Below are positions 43,067 through 60,007 of a stretch of DNA of 64,000 nucleotides, in pieces. The position numbers and the translations under genes are program-made. The notes beneath the pieces are model-generated. The model was not told the origin of the DNA and searched no databases. It worked only from the letters and a program-made list of their open reading frames with translations. This stretch comes from Colius striatus (lineage: Eukaryota > Chordata > Aves > Coliiformes > Coliidae): assembly GCF_028858725.1 (NCBI RefSeq), contig NC_084768.1, positions 30,286,664 through 30,350,663 on the forward strand, in the 5' to 3' direction. How positions within the stretch are numbered: position 1 is the first letter of the stretch; every line of letters starts with the position of its first letter.

Positions 43067-43220
43067 ATGCCCGAGCGGTGGCTCTGGCGTCTGAGCTGCC
43101 CAGAGCTGCTTATATGCCAAGTCCCGGGCTGGTGTCAGGAGAGAATCAGTGATGTTACAAAGCCTTTCCCCACCCACCCAACCGGCGCTGGAGGCTGAGA
43201 CGGGGAGGGGAGGGCGCATC
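43067..43220 (-). promoter_or_regulatory. Orphan A-type promoter without its gene
   Basis: CRE-like element and CATATAAGC TATA box are intact, but the A-type coding region that should follow on the minus strand is replaced by LTR and D-type sequence. It lies just downstream of B6, where other units have a complete A gene. Confidence 0.65.
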
Positions 43221-43273
43221 GAGGTGGATTTTGAAGCCTGCCACGGGCTTTGGGCTGTGCCCTGAAATCTCTG

Positions 43274-43966
43274 TCAGGCCCGCTTCTTCCCCCGGTGCCT
43301 GCTGGAGGGTTTCCGCCGTGCAGCTTGGCGCTTGCCTGAGGAAGAGGCAGAGAAACTCTCATGGTGTGCCGAGGCCATTGTGCTTCCCTGCTCCCCACAA
43401 CACGCTTCGTTCCTGTGGGACTGATCTTCATTGCTCCCTTGTCCCATCCTTCTCTTCAGTCTTCCCAAGAGGTCAAGTGCAATCCAAATCAAGCAGATCA
43501 GCCACATGATTTGCAAGGCCCTATAAAGCAGATTGATCCTGTCCTCCTGGGCAAGGGAGTCCCAAAGGAGCCCCAGAGAAAAGGACCTATTGGAGTCCAC
43601 ACTGTTGAAAACAGTGAACAGTAGTTTCAGGCCCTCACAAATGATGTTCTTCCTGGATCCACACAGACCAGTGCTGCCTGTGGAATTGGTGGTAAAGCTC
43701 TCAATATCAAAGGGTGGCTTGTCCAAGAACACAATTAGCCTGTATCCAAACCAGCGGAAGGGATTGAGAAGGCCAATGATTCCAGGCTCGTTGGCAGCCT
43801 CGCTCTCTCCTCGAACAAGATGCTGTTTCAGCTCTTCAGGAAGGTTGAACTTGTCTAGGTCCGTGTCAGGTAGGATGAAAATGTGGAAATCAAGAGGGAA
43901 CAGAGTCACTCTGAATAAAAATAAGCCGAGAGGGAAAAATGAGAAGAGACTCCACACAAGTTTCAT
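43274..43966 (-). CDS. B-type array membrane protein, copy B6, the only full-length open B (230 aa)
   Basis: A 230-codon frame with the same layout as A-type: hydrophobic head 1-24 (MKLVWSLFSFFPLGLFLF), FILPDTDLDKFNLPEE at 30-45, sequons NST (94) and NRS (126), core LLWDSLAQEDR, hydrophobic segment 153-167 (IMWLICLIWIALDLL) followed by GRLKRRM, and a basic Ser-rich tail ending SSRHRGKKRA where A has an acidic tail. The ATG sits at the family position after the shared leader. The promoter upstream is intact. The conserved length and core between A and B, with changed tails, suggest past selection on coding. Function unknown. Confidence 0.7.
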   Translation of the reverse strand: MKLVWSLFSFFPLGLFLFRVTLFPLDFHIFILPDTDLDKFNLPEELKQHLVRGESEAANEPGIIGLLNPFRWFGYRLIVFLDKPPFDIESFTTNSTGSTGLCGSRKNIICEGLKLLFTVFNSVDSNRSFSLGLLWDSLAQEDRINLLYRALQIMWLICLIWIALDLLGRLKRRMGQGSNEDQSHRNEACCGEQGSTMASAHHESFSASSSGKRQAARRKPSSRHRGKKRA

Positions 43967-44089
43967 GGTGGTCTCCCCTGAGGGAAAAAGCCTGGATACA
44001 TGAGGTAGCTTGGGCTGTCCCTCTGAGCAGAGCTCAGGCAGCGACCACCAGGCCCGAGCGGTGGCTCTGGCGTCTGAGCTGCCCAGAGC

Positions 44090-44180
44090 TGCTTATATGC
44101 CAAGTCCTGGGCTGGTGTCAGGAGAGAATCAGTGATGTCACAAAGCCTTTCCCCACCCGCCCAACCCGCGCTGGAGGCTG
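44090..44180 (-). promoter_or_regulatory. B-type core promoter (B6)
   Basis: Intact TGACATCA and CATATAAGC in the family spacing, unlike the altered TATA of B1 and B5. Confidence 0.65.
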
Positions 44181-44247
44181 AGACGGGGAGGGGAGGGCGC
44201 ATCGAGGTGGATTTTGAAGCCTGCCACAGGCTTTGGGCTGTGCCCTG

Positions 44248-44540
44248 AACTCAGCAGCCAGAAGGAGCTGTGCCCAGAGCTCCAGCCAAGCTGTGTGTGG
44301 CAGGCAGGACACGGCTCTGCTCAAAATCCTCACGAGGGCAAAGTGGCAGCCCACGTTAAGAGGACAGCCAAAAATGCACTCATGGTTTGGACACAAAGCT
44401 TAGCCCTGCCTGGGCCGAGGCTTGGACACACTGACCTGCAGAGATGCCTTCACACCTCAGCCCCTGAGGTTATTGTAAACAATGCTTGGCACTAGGAAAT
44501 GCAAAGACCCTCCTGCTGTCAGCCACCTTAGTTGTAAGCG
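44248..44540. repeat. Duplicated upstream flank (copy 2)
   Basis: Partner of 33007-33300. Confidence 0.8.
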
Positions 44541-44639
44541 TGTCCCATTTCTCCAGCTCAGCCTGCATTTCTGCAGTGTCTGTTCCCTCTTAACATCCAC
44601 ATGTTTATGGTAATGGGAGCCACTGGCTTAAAGTTCCAC

Positions 44640-44900
44640 ATTGACATGACACACAAATAAACAAGTTCAACCTTCCTCAAGAGCTGAAACAGCTACTCAT
44701 TCCAGCAGAGAGCGTGTCTGCCAAAGGGAATGGGGGATGTGGTCCGCTGTGCTTCACTGCTACCTAAAAGGGAACTTTTCTGTGGGACTGATCTTGATTG
44801 CTCCCCTGTTCCTTCCTTCACTATTCTCCAGGGGTCAAGTGCAATCTAAATCAAGCAGATCAGCCACATGATTTGCAAGGCCCTGCAAAGCAGCCAGGTC
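44640..44900 (+). pseudogene. F-type remnant without DYNLT4 insertion, inverted
   Basis: Plus-strand counterpart of the F-type flanks in the long units. Here the two flanks are continuous and no DYNLT4 sequence lies between them, so this looks like the pre-insertion state. Confidence 0.6.
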
Positions 44901-45027
44901 CTGTCCATCTGGAGCTGCAGCAGGAGGGCACGAGTGGGGTTTGCATTCCTGGGTACCTGGTGCTGAGACGGTGCTGAGAATGGGGCCAGGACAGTTTCTC
45001 CCCTGCCCATCTCAGCCTCCATCGCCT

Positions 45028-45100
45028 ATTGGGTGGGTGGGGAAAGGCTTTGTGACATCACTGATTCTCTCCTGACACCAGCCTACAACTTGGCATATAA
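45028..45100 (+). promoter_or_regulatory. C-type core promoter (C5)
   Basis: Inverted CCAAT (ATTGG, 45028-45032), CRE-like TGACATCA (45053-45060) and TATA box CATATAAG (TATAA at 45096-45100). The ATG is at 45227, giving a leader of about 100 nt. Confidence 0.7.
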
Positions 45101-45226
45101 GCAGCCCTGAGCAGCTCAGTCGCCAGAGCCAGAGCTCGGGTCTGGTGATTGCTGCCTGAGCTCTGCTCAGAGGGACAGCCCAAGCCACCTTGTGTATCCA
45201 GGCTTTTTCCCTCAGGAGAGACCACC

Positions 45227-46039
45227 ATGACACTCATCCCATTTTTCCCCTTCAGTGTGGGTCTCTTCATGGCATGTCTGTTTCCGATAAATCTCTACAT
45301 TAAAAAGTTTAACCTTCCTGAACACGTGAAGCAGGAACCTGACCCTGCAGACAGTGCAGCTGACAAATGGCCCGGAAGCTTTGGCATTTCCAGCCTCTGC
45401 AGCTGGGTCAGATCCATGATGAACGTCGCTTCGGAGAGCCTGGAACAACTGTCCACTACTTTTGAGGATGTGACCTCTGACCTGTACCATCCTGTGGGCC
45501 AGATTTGGGACTACCTTGCCCAGGTGGACGGGACCTGGCTTCTTTTCAGTGCCTTGAAAACCACGTGGCTGATCTGCGTGACCTGGGTTATATTTGTACT
45601 CTGGAGAGATATGAAGAGAAGGAAGGGACAAGAGAGCAATCAAGGTCAGTCCCAAGCTGCAGGGCAGAAACGCCCTTGTGCTCGGTGCGGCCAGAGGATT
45701 CCTCAGCCCAACGTGCTGCGCGGAACAGTGCTGCGAGGCAAGAGGACTCGTCAAGAAAGAGAAGCCCAGCAGGACACTTCTCAGGCCCACCAGGCCCTGC
45801 CAAGGACACTGTGGCCTCGGTCCTGTCACTTCCATGGAAGGGGAAAGAAGGACAGATCTGCCATGGCCACATTCTGTGGGGGAAGGGGCCACTTCTCCTC
45901 ACGCTGCACATTTTGCTGCTGGATGCTCAGGTACCTGAGGCAGATCTGCCGCCTGCACCGGAAACATCTCCCGGATCAGCACATGAGGAAGAAGGGATCG
46001 AAAAAGTTCACAATGTCCTTCACTATTCGGAGCAAGTGA
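45227..46039 (+). CDS. C-type array membrane protein, copy C5, inverted (270 aa)
   Basis: Intact frame despite inversion and its more distant relationship. Changes from C1 include KQEPDP for KQQPDP, ADKWPGS for ADEWPGS and RQERE for RQGRE. The Cys/His pattern of the tail and the hydrophobic segment are kept. Its persistence as an open frame outside the recently copied units is the best hint here that C-type is a real gene. The stop codon overlaps a splice-donor-like AAGTGAGT, so a spliced 3' end is possible. Confidence 0.7.
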   Translation: MTLIPFFPFSVGLFMACLFPINLYIKKFNLPEHVKQEPDPADSAADKWPGSFGISSLCSWVRSMMNVASESLEQLSTTFEDVTSDLYHPVGQIWDYLAQVDGTWLLFSALKTTWLICVTWVIFVLWRDMKRRKGQESNQGQSQAAGQKRPCARCGQRIPQPNVLRGTVLRGKRTRQEREAQQDTSQAHQALPRTLWPRSCHFHGRGKKDRSAMATFCGGRGHFSSRCTFCCWMLRYLRQICRLHRKHLPDQHMRKKGSKKFTMSFTIRSK

Positions 46040-46317
46040 GTAGTGCTGTCCCTGCGGGGAGGGAGCTGAGGCAGGAGAGAACAGGCATCAATGGCTATGA
46101 GGTGCCCCACGGGTGCCCACGTCCCAAGAGGAGGGTCCCACGTGCTGGCAGGGTACCCACAGCCCCGTGATGTGCATGCTGGTTGCTCCCCATGTCCCTG
46201 TACGGTGGCAGCAGCCAGTGACAGCCCACAGAATCCCAGGATCAGAGAGTTCTCTCAAGTTACAAGAGACACAGAAGGACTATCCAGTCCAACCCCTTGT
46301 TCCATGCAGGACTACCT

Positions 46318-46510
46318 GCAGAAGTGACTACGCTGAACCTCTTCCCTGTTCTCTCCCTCACTATGGGCCTGTACTTGTTGTTTTCTTGCCCCATTAATGT
46401 CTGCATTTACATCCAACCTGACAGGGACATACTCAAGACACATCATCCTGAGGACCTGAAGCAGCAGCCCGTTCCAGCAGAGAGCATTGCTTCGGAACGC
46501 TCCAGAAGGA
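46318..46510 (+). pseudogene. E-type fragment E6, inverted
   Basis: Plus-strand counterpart of E1, running into LTR sequence at about 46511. Confidence 0.6.
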
Positions 46511-46684
46511 TCCTCGGTATATAAGGTTGTTTTCTGTATTCCTTTGCTGTTGTTATGGCTTTTGGTTGTCTCATCATGTTGTTCTATTAAATTGTCCTGA
46601 TCTCAACCTGCAAAGTTCTGCCTTTTCTTCTGGATTCTCCTAGTCTGGTTGCTGCCAGCTGGGTTTAAACCACCACACCACAGT
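46511..46684 (+). mobile_element. LTR piece, inverted
   Basis: TATATAAGG, ATTAAATTGTCCTGATCTC and the U5 end GGTTTAAACCACCACACC are readable on the plus strand. Fossil. Confidence 0.55.
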
Positions 46685-46786
46685 TCTTGAGAGTGTGGCC
46701 TCTGAGCCACCCTGTCCTCTGGGCCAGCTCTGGGACTCGCTAGCCCAGGTGCACAGGACCTGGCTGCCTTGCAGGGCCTTGCATCT
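46685..46786 (+). pseudogene. D-type fragment D5, inverted
   Basis: QLWDSLAQVHRTWLPCRA core only, cut off at the array edge. Confidence 0.55.
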
Positions 46787-46973
46787 TGCATTTCCTCACT
46801 CGCATCTTGCCTCCCTGACTTGGTCCACCAGCAACAGCCAGGGTGAAGGGCAGGGAGAGTCATGCCTGGTAGGCAGGACAGTCTTGGATCAAGGATGATG
46901 GGGAAGCTGAAGCCCTTTTGTGACCCCAGCTCCAAGCTAGGGAGACACAAGTTTGCCCTTACACAAATAAGTT

Positions 46974-46979
46974 TTTATT
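46974..46979 (-). terminator. Poly(A) signal of PLK3
   Basis: TTTATT on the plus strand reads AATAAA on the minus strand, about 830 bp after the PLK3 stop. The sequence between is non-coding and fits a 3' UTR. Confidence 0.7.
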
Positions 46980-47807
46980 GAGGTGACTCAGGGACAGGGC
47001 AGCTGCACATGGATAGATCTACAGGAAAATAAATAATTCCATATAAATAAGACATATAAATAGTCCCACATGGCAGAGACTGCCTTGAAACAGGAAACCT
47101 CCCTGGGTCCCAACAAGCTGAGGGCTTCCCCAAGCAAGTCCTCAGATCCCATCCCCTCCCTTTATCAAACCTCAACTTGTACCAGACAATTCACAATTTG
47201 GGAGCAAATGGCATAGTTGGGCCCAGCACAGCCCCCACCTTAGTGTAGCAGTTGTGGAATGGCACACACCAGACTACACAGCTCCTGGCAGGGCAGGCAG
47301 CACCCTTCACCCCTGTCCACTCTGGGGAAGTTTCCCTTGCCCCACAGCAGCCAAGTCTTGAAATCAAAGCTATGCTGGTCACCTCCAGGCCATGCAGAGG
47401 CTCTGTGCATCACCTTGGGGAGGACAATCCAAGGTCCCATTGCAGGCAGCTGCCAGCCAGGGCAGGCTGGAGCACCAGGCCATGTACAAGGCACAGCTGG
47501 CCCCAAACTTGGCTGCAGGGCACTCACCCACCACCTCCCACTCCACCAAGACCAGTCCACTCCACCAAGACCAGCATAACCAGAGCAGGAGCTGCCAGCA
47601 GGAAGATAGCAATTGCCCAGAGCCAGAGAGCAGCAGGGATATCCAGATCTGCTGCTGTAACCCCATCCACAGCTCAGTCCAAAGTCTAACTGAGCACCAG
47701 CATACAAGATGCCCAGATGGGCAATCAGCACCACAACGTGCCTCCCATCCCATGGGAGGGGCACAGGGAAGTCTCTACATCCAGAGAGGGGTCCTCGAGG
47801 TTCCACA

Positions 47808-54646
<6,839 letters not shown>

Positions 54647-54781
54647 GGCGGGCGCGGGAGGAGGATGATGAAGAGAAGAAAGGCTGTTCGGGGCCGCCCG
54701 GGGCCGATCCGCCGAGCGCCGGCCCCGCGCACGTGGCCCCCGCGCCGCGCGCCGCCGCTGGCGCCGCGGGAATCCCGCCGC

Positions 54782-54807
54782 CTTTATCCGCGGCCGCGCT
54801 GACGTCA
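54782..54807 (-). promoter_or_regulatory. PLK3 core promoter with perfect CRE
   Basis: A full palindromic CRE, TGACGTCA, lies at 54800-54807, with a GATAAAGG TATA-like motif at about 54781-54788 on the PLK3 side, within a CpG island. This fits PLK3 as an immediate-early, cAMP/stress-responsive gene. Confidence 0.7.
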
Positions 54808-54809
54808 CC

Positions 54810-56340
54810 CGCCGAGCCCCGCCCCCGGGCGGCCCTTAAAGCGACCGCAGCACGGAACAGCAGCGCGCGGGGCGCCCCTCTGCCGGTCGCGAGCCGCAGG
54901 GAGCCCAGCCGAGGGTCTGCTGCCTCCATCGCACAGAGCCCGCTCGGACACACAGCCCGGCGCTGGGCTTGCCCCGAAGGTGCGTGTTCCTCCTACACAC
55001 CGAAACGCCCAGAGGCGGGCAGGGACCCCCCACAGACACACCGAGACCACGCACACACTCCTGCGCAGCTCCCTTCCCTCTCTCCCGGGACGCGCAGAGC
55101 TCCCTCTCCGAGCGCACCCGTAGCTCTCCTGGAGCGGCAGCACTGTGAGAGGCCCTGAAACGCAGATCCTGCTGCCCTTCCCCTGCTGCACGCAGCGTGA
55201 CTGTGCGCACATTCCGTGCCTCAGTTTCCCCACTTTGCATTCCACCTCTGCTTCCCCTGGGCAGCTCGGAGCTCTGGTCACTGATGCTTAGGCTCCTCCT
55301 AAATATGTTGAAGCTTTTTCACGAGTACTCCCAGCCAAACAGCCCTGCGCTTCACAGCACATCCCCCGTGGGGGGAATTAACCCCCCTTTTCTTTCTGCA
55401 GGAAAGTTGAGCAAACCCTCCTGCAGGGAGGAAGGAAACGAGCCGGATCCGCCTGGTTTTTTTCAGGTTTACAGCTTTTGAAGAGGAAAATATGTGCAAA
55501 CACGCCCCATGAGGAGGCGGGGAGGCTTCTGGCCCTTGAGGGAATGCTGCGTGTTTGCGCCGGGGCTCCGCGGGGTGCGGGAGGCATCACGGGGCAGCGC
55601 TGGTTTTCCGATGGAGGCCCCGGCTCGAAGCTGCCGGGAGCTCCCCGGGCAGAGCTGAGTCAGCGTCTGGAGGCAACGCGGGGGTGGAGGCACTCAGGGG
55701 TGCGGGGAGGTCCCGGGGACCTGCCGGGGGCGGGGCGGGACACAGGACGGCCGACAATGGGGTTTGCTCTCGGATGCCCCGAAGAGGCACAGCTAGGGCT
55801 GAGAGCAAGCAGCTCTGCTCCCGCTTCCCGCTGGCTCTGGGCTTGGAGGCACAGCCAGACCACATCTGCACCTCCTTTCCAAGAGGGCTGGAGCCCGGGA
55901 GCAGCTCCCCCGCCACCTGCAGCTCGGGTCCAGGGTGATGCAGAGCATCGATGCGGAGCATCGCAGCCGGGGGTTTCCCGTCGCCGGGCTGGGGCGGCCG
56001 GAGGAAACGAGGTTGAACAGCAACGATCTGCCCGGCTTGGGGAAAGGGACCCTCTGGGGTGAGCCCCGGCTGCCTGCAGCTATTTAGATGGACCTACAGG
56101 AAAAGAGAGGCAGGCTTTTTGGGGAGGTGTCCAGCAAAACCAGGACAGGCACCCGATATAAGTTACATCAAGGGAAATTCCATTCAGATCTTAGGAAACT
56201 TTCGGTTTGTTGATGGGGTTTTTTTCCCCTGTGAGCATGGTAAAATATTCGAGGAGCCCAGAGAGGCTGTGGGATCTCAGTCCTCCACGATACTCAAACC
56301 TGGCCTGGTCTTCCCCAGGGTCTTCCCACCCTCACAGTAT
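54810..56340. other. Intergenic, GC-rich, nothing recognised
   Basis: The tail of the PLK3 CpG island, then mixed sequence. No gene supported; long open frames follow from high GC. Confidence 0.5.
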
Positions 56341-56343
56341 TTG

Positions 56344-56840
56344 GAATCATAGAATGGAATCACAGAATGGTAGGGGTTGAAAGGGACCTTTAGAAATCAT
56401 CTAGACCAACCCCCCTGCAGAAGCAGGGTCACCTAGATCAGGTCACACAGGAACATGTCCAGGTGGGTCTTGAAGACCTTCAAGGAAGGAGCCTCCACAA
56501 CCCCTCTGGGCAGCCTGTGCCAGGGCTCCCTCACCTGAACAGGGAAAGAGTTTCTTCTTATATTGAAGTGGAACTTTTTGTGTTCCAGCTTCATCCCATC
56601 ACCCCTTGTCCCTGTTGCTGGCTACTATAGAAAAAAGGGATGTCCCAACCTCCTGACACCCACCCTTTAGATATTTGTAAATGTCAATAAGATCTCGCCT
56701 CAGTCTCCTCCAGACTAAACAGCCCCAGGTCCCACAGCCTTTCCTCGTATGAAAGATGTTCCAGTCCCCTGATCGTCTTGGTGGCCCTGTGCTGGGCTCT
56801 CTGCAGAATCCAACCCTCCCCAGGTGTGTGTGCTGGCTGG
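56344..56840 (-). mobile_element. CR1 LINE
   Basis: ATCATAGAATGGAATCACAG, GTTGAAAGGGACC and GGTCACACAGGAACATGTCC, read as the reverse complement of a CR1 3' end. About 500 bp, between PLK3 and the LRR gene. Confidence 0.9.
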
Positions 56841-58430
56841 GGATGTGCAGAAGGGAAGTTGCAGGTCTGGGCAAGGCTGTCTGGAGGGAGAGATAAAAGG
56901 ACAAGGATCCCTTTGGATTAAGGAAGCACTTGGATGTGGGGTGGTATGTAAACTGCCGGGGCTGGAAGGTACCCTCTGAGAGGCAGGAACTGGACCTGGG
57001 AGACTCAGGGAGCCCTCTGAAATTTCCTGCACTGAGACTTATGGCTCAGCTGCTGCCCCAGAGTGGGGTGGCTTTAACCCAAGCAGGGGGTCAGCAAGCT
57101 CTGGCCCTTGGGTGCCAGCTTGGGGCTGCGTGATGGTGTCCAGGGCACCCCAGGAGACAACTCTTATCCCCCCAGGCCAGTGCACTTCCAACACCTCCCT
57201 TCCCATGATGGGCCCTTTCCTGCGTCCCAACCCTGGCCCTTTTTCCCTTCCTACTCCATCCTCTCCCATCCCTGCTCTCCATCAGAAATCCCTGACACAG
57301 GGCTTGTTGCTGCTATGAGCTGCCAGCACCCCAAACCCGCTGCTCAGGAGACAATGCCCACAGCAGGATGGGGCAGGTCCCACTGTCAAAACCTCCTTTG
57401 TAGACAATAGGTTGTGCAAAGGGGAGCTGCTGCTCTCCCACTGTGGGCTGGAGTGTCCCTGAGCAGCATGACATGAGAGCAGCACCCGAGGTGTCAGTGA
57501 GAGGAGAAATCAAGGGAAGAAATCCTGGTGCCTTCTCAAAGGCATCTCTCAGGACAGCACAGGCAGCCCAAGGAAGCCTGAAACAGCCCAGCACTTTAAT
57601 TACTGTGTTGCTGAGCTGCCAGGCCTCTGAGGCACCCCAGGTACACATCACGTAGAGAGGTCCCAGCACTCTGCCTCCCAAGCCGGGCTGAAGAGCAGCT
57701 GCCAGAGCTTTCCCCGTGCCATCACCCCCCAGGGCCCCAGCACTGAACACACACTCAGGCTGGGGCCCATCTCACCCACCTCCCACCAGCACCAAAGCAC
57801 AGCACTGCGGGTACCTCACTGTGTGCCCCGGTTTACCCGGTTCCTGCTGCAGTGGGCGCACATGTGCTCTGAGGGTGTGGAAACAGCTCCCATCTCCAGC
57901 ACTGCTGCTTCTGTGGGCTGTAGTGCTCCTGTCTGACTCTGCTCCTCCTTCCTAGCCTGGGATGTGTGTGGGATGGAAGGAAGCTGTATGGGGTCCAGTG
58001 ATGGAGGAGCTGGCCCTTTTGTTCCTGATCCTACAAGCATGCCCACTCAGCATCCTCTCCCCAGTGGGGCTGGGAGCAGCACCGCGCATGGAGGCGGGGA
58101 CCGCCTGGGCAGAGTCCTTTCCTCATGCCAGGAAGGAGCAGAGCACAGCCTGGCCCATCTCCAGGGGCTGATGCTGGAGTATGGAGGGGGCTGGAGGGGT
58201 ATATGACTTGTGGGGGGACAAAGCAGGTGCATGCTGGGGGGAGCTGGGAAGGGATATTGCTGCTGAGAGGTGAAGGACGAGGAGAGGATGCAAGGCTGGA
58301 GGGGACATGGTTTTTTGGGGAGATCACGCAGAGGAGGGTGGATTGAAGTGGGGGGACTGGGAAAAAGCGTGTTTTGGGGGGTGACACAGCGTGGCCGGAG
58401 GGCTCGCGGCTGACGGGGCACAGCAGGGAG
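56841..58430. other. Intergenic, nothing recognised
   Basis: No gene, RNA or named repeat supported. Confidence 0.5.
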
Positions 58431-58541
58431 CACGTCCCGCGGGAGGGGTGCAGCGGGCGCGGGGCGGGTCGCGGCCGGGGCCGGGGCCGGGGCGGCGGCG
58501 GCGGGGCGGAGCCGGCGGGGAGCGCGGAGCGGCCCCGGAGG
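58431..58541 (+). promoter_or_regulatory. CpG/GC-box promoter of the LRR gene
   Basis: GGGGCGG/GGGGCCGGGGCC runs lead up to the start codon; G-quadruplex-prone, with no TATA box. PLK3 and this gene are divergent but about 3.7 kb apart, so they do not share one core promoter. Confidence 0.6.
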
Positions 58542-60007
58542 ATGGGGCGTGCGGACGGAGGTGAGGCCGGGCGCGGCAGCTCGGGGGCGGAGGGGGGAGC
58601 TTGGGGGGTGCAGAGCGCGGCCCCGGGGGTCGCTCGGTGCCCGCGGGCACTCGGCGAGACCGTCGGGTGTGAGACAGCCCGCGGCGGGTCCGAGGGGGCG
58701 GCGGGGCGCGGGTGCGTTCCCTGAGCCGGGATGGAGCGTAGGGAGGGCGAGAGTTGTTCACGCGGGGGTGTCACCGTCCCCTCTGCTCTCCCGCAGGCGC
58801 TGGGCTGGGGACCGTGCCCCTCTGGGGCTGCCTTCTGCTCTCTGCCGGCCTTGCCATCGACCCAGCGCTGCAAAGCTGCAACTGCACTGAGCCCATGGAC
58901 TTCCAGGCCTTCCGTGAGGCTCCGCTCCCCGAGAGCTGCTGCCTCAACTTCACCAGCTCCAACATCACCCACCTGGACTGGGGCACACTGGTAGGGGTGC
59001 GGGGGCTGCGGGAGCTCTACCTCTCACACTGCAGCATCACGGATATCAGCAATGCACAGGGAGCCCCCCCTGCCTTGGAGATCTTGCACTTGAGTCACAA
59101 CCTGCTGGAAAGTCTTCCTGGAAGCTTTCTAGAAGATGCTCCTAATTTGAGGGTCCTTTACCTGGACAGCAACCAGCTCCAGGAGCTGCCCAAGTCCTTC
59201 CTGAAAGCATCGACCCAAGTCCAGGAGGTCTACCTGGGCTTCAATGCCCTGACCATCCTTCCCGCCAGCCTCCTGAAGCCATCTCTGCTGCAGCTCCAGC
59301 TCTCCAACAACAGTTGGGACTGCAGCTGCTCTTTGCTTAGCAACCTGGAGGGTTGGCCCAGCGTGGCTGCTGAGGTTATCTGCCACACACCGGAGCGATA
59401 CCGCGGCGTGGACCTCCAGAGCATCCCCCGGGATGAGCTGTGCCACTCGCACAGCCTCACTGCCCTCTTCATCTGCCTGCCCCCTCTCCTCATCCTCGCC
59501 AGCATCACTTGGTGCTTCTGCAGGCAGAAGAGAAAGACCAACTACAGCCTTCAGAGCAGGTCCCAGAGCCACCCTGCCGTGGCGGAGAGGGGCAACGTGC
59601 CAGCGCCTGCGGAGCCCCACCACTATGTCCCCTACGAGCTGCCTGCCATCCCTTCTGATACCGAGAAGAAAGTGCTGATGGGGAGCCAGGTCCTGCTCCA
59701 GCCCTCCACGGACCTGCTGGAGAGTGGCAGGGACCTCTATGAGGAGGTGGAGATCCAAGTGGGATCCCCCAGCAGTTCGCAGTTGCCAACCCATGACGGG
59801 CAGCAGGACACCCTGGCACTGAGGGCAGAGGAGCCGGGTGGCAGCGAGCCAGAGGTGGACACCGTCAGCGTGAGCCAAGTCCTGAAGGACTCTGCTGACC
59901 GGGAGAAGATCTACATGAGTCAATCAACCAACTATTACAACTTGGTTCCTGGCATCGAGCTGGAGGACTCTGACAACCTGGAGTATGAGAACATTGACCT
60001 GCACTGA
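58542..60007 (+). CDS. Leucine-rich-repeat type I membrane receptor with Tyr-motif tail (409 aa)
   Basis: Two coding exons: 58542-58560 (MGRADG plus one base) and 58797-60007, joined by a good donor and acceptor in phase. Signal peptide about 1-26 (VPLWGCLLLSAGLA). Then a Cys cap (CNC...CCLNF), about five LRRs (LRELYLSHCSI, LEILHLSHNLLESLP, LRVLYLDSNQLQELP, VQEVYLGFNALTILP, LLQLQLSNN), an LRRCT cap (WDCSC...C...C), one membrane span (ALFICLPPLLILASITW) and a cytoplasmic tail of about 165 aa. The tail carries tyrosine motifs: YVPYEL, DLYEEVEI, YYNLV and LEYENI near the end. LEYENI fits an ITIM; YYNL and YENI fit pYxN SH2 (Grb2-type) sites. The architecture resembles LRRC25-type leukocyte receptors, but I cannot name the orthologue. 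No breaks seen. Confidence 0.85.

Larger units (their letters stand above)
44640..46786 (+). repeat. Inverted array copy at the PLK3-proximal edge (F-C5-E6-LTR-D5)
   Basis: About 2.1 kb of array sequence in the opposite orientation to all other units. It ends within D-type sequence near 46786, some 170 bp from the PLK3 3' end. It diverges more from the tandem units than they do from each other. Confidence 0.8.

Noticed and set aside
58542-60007. Naming the LRR receptor LRRC25
   Set aside because: Only the architecture and tyrosine-rich tail are similar; I could not align the ectodomain convincingly.
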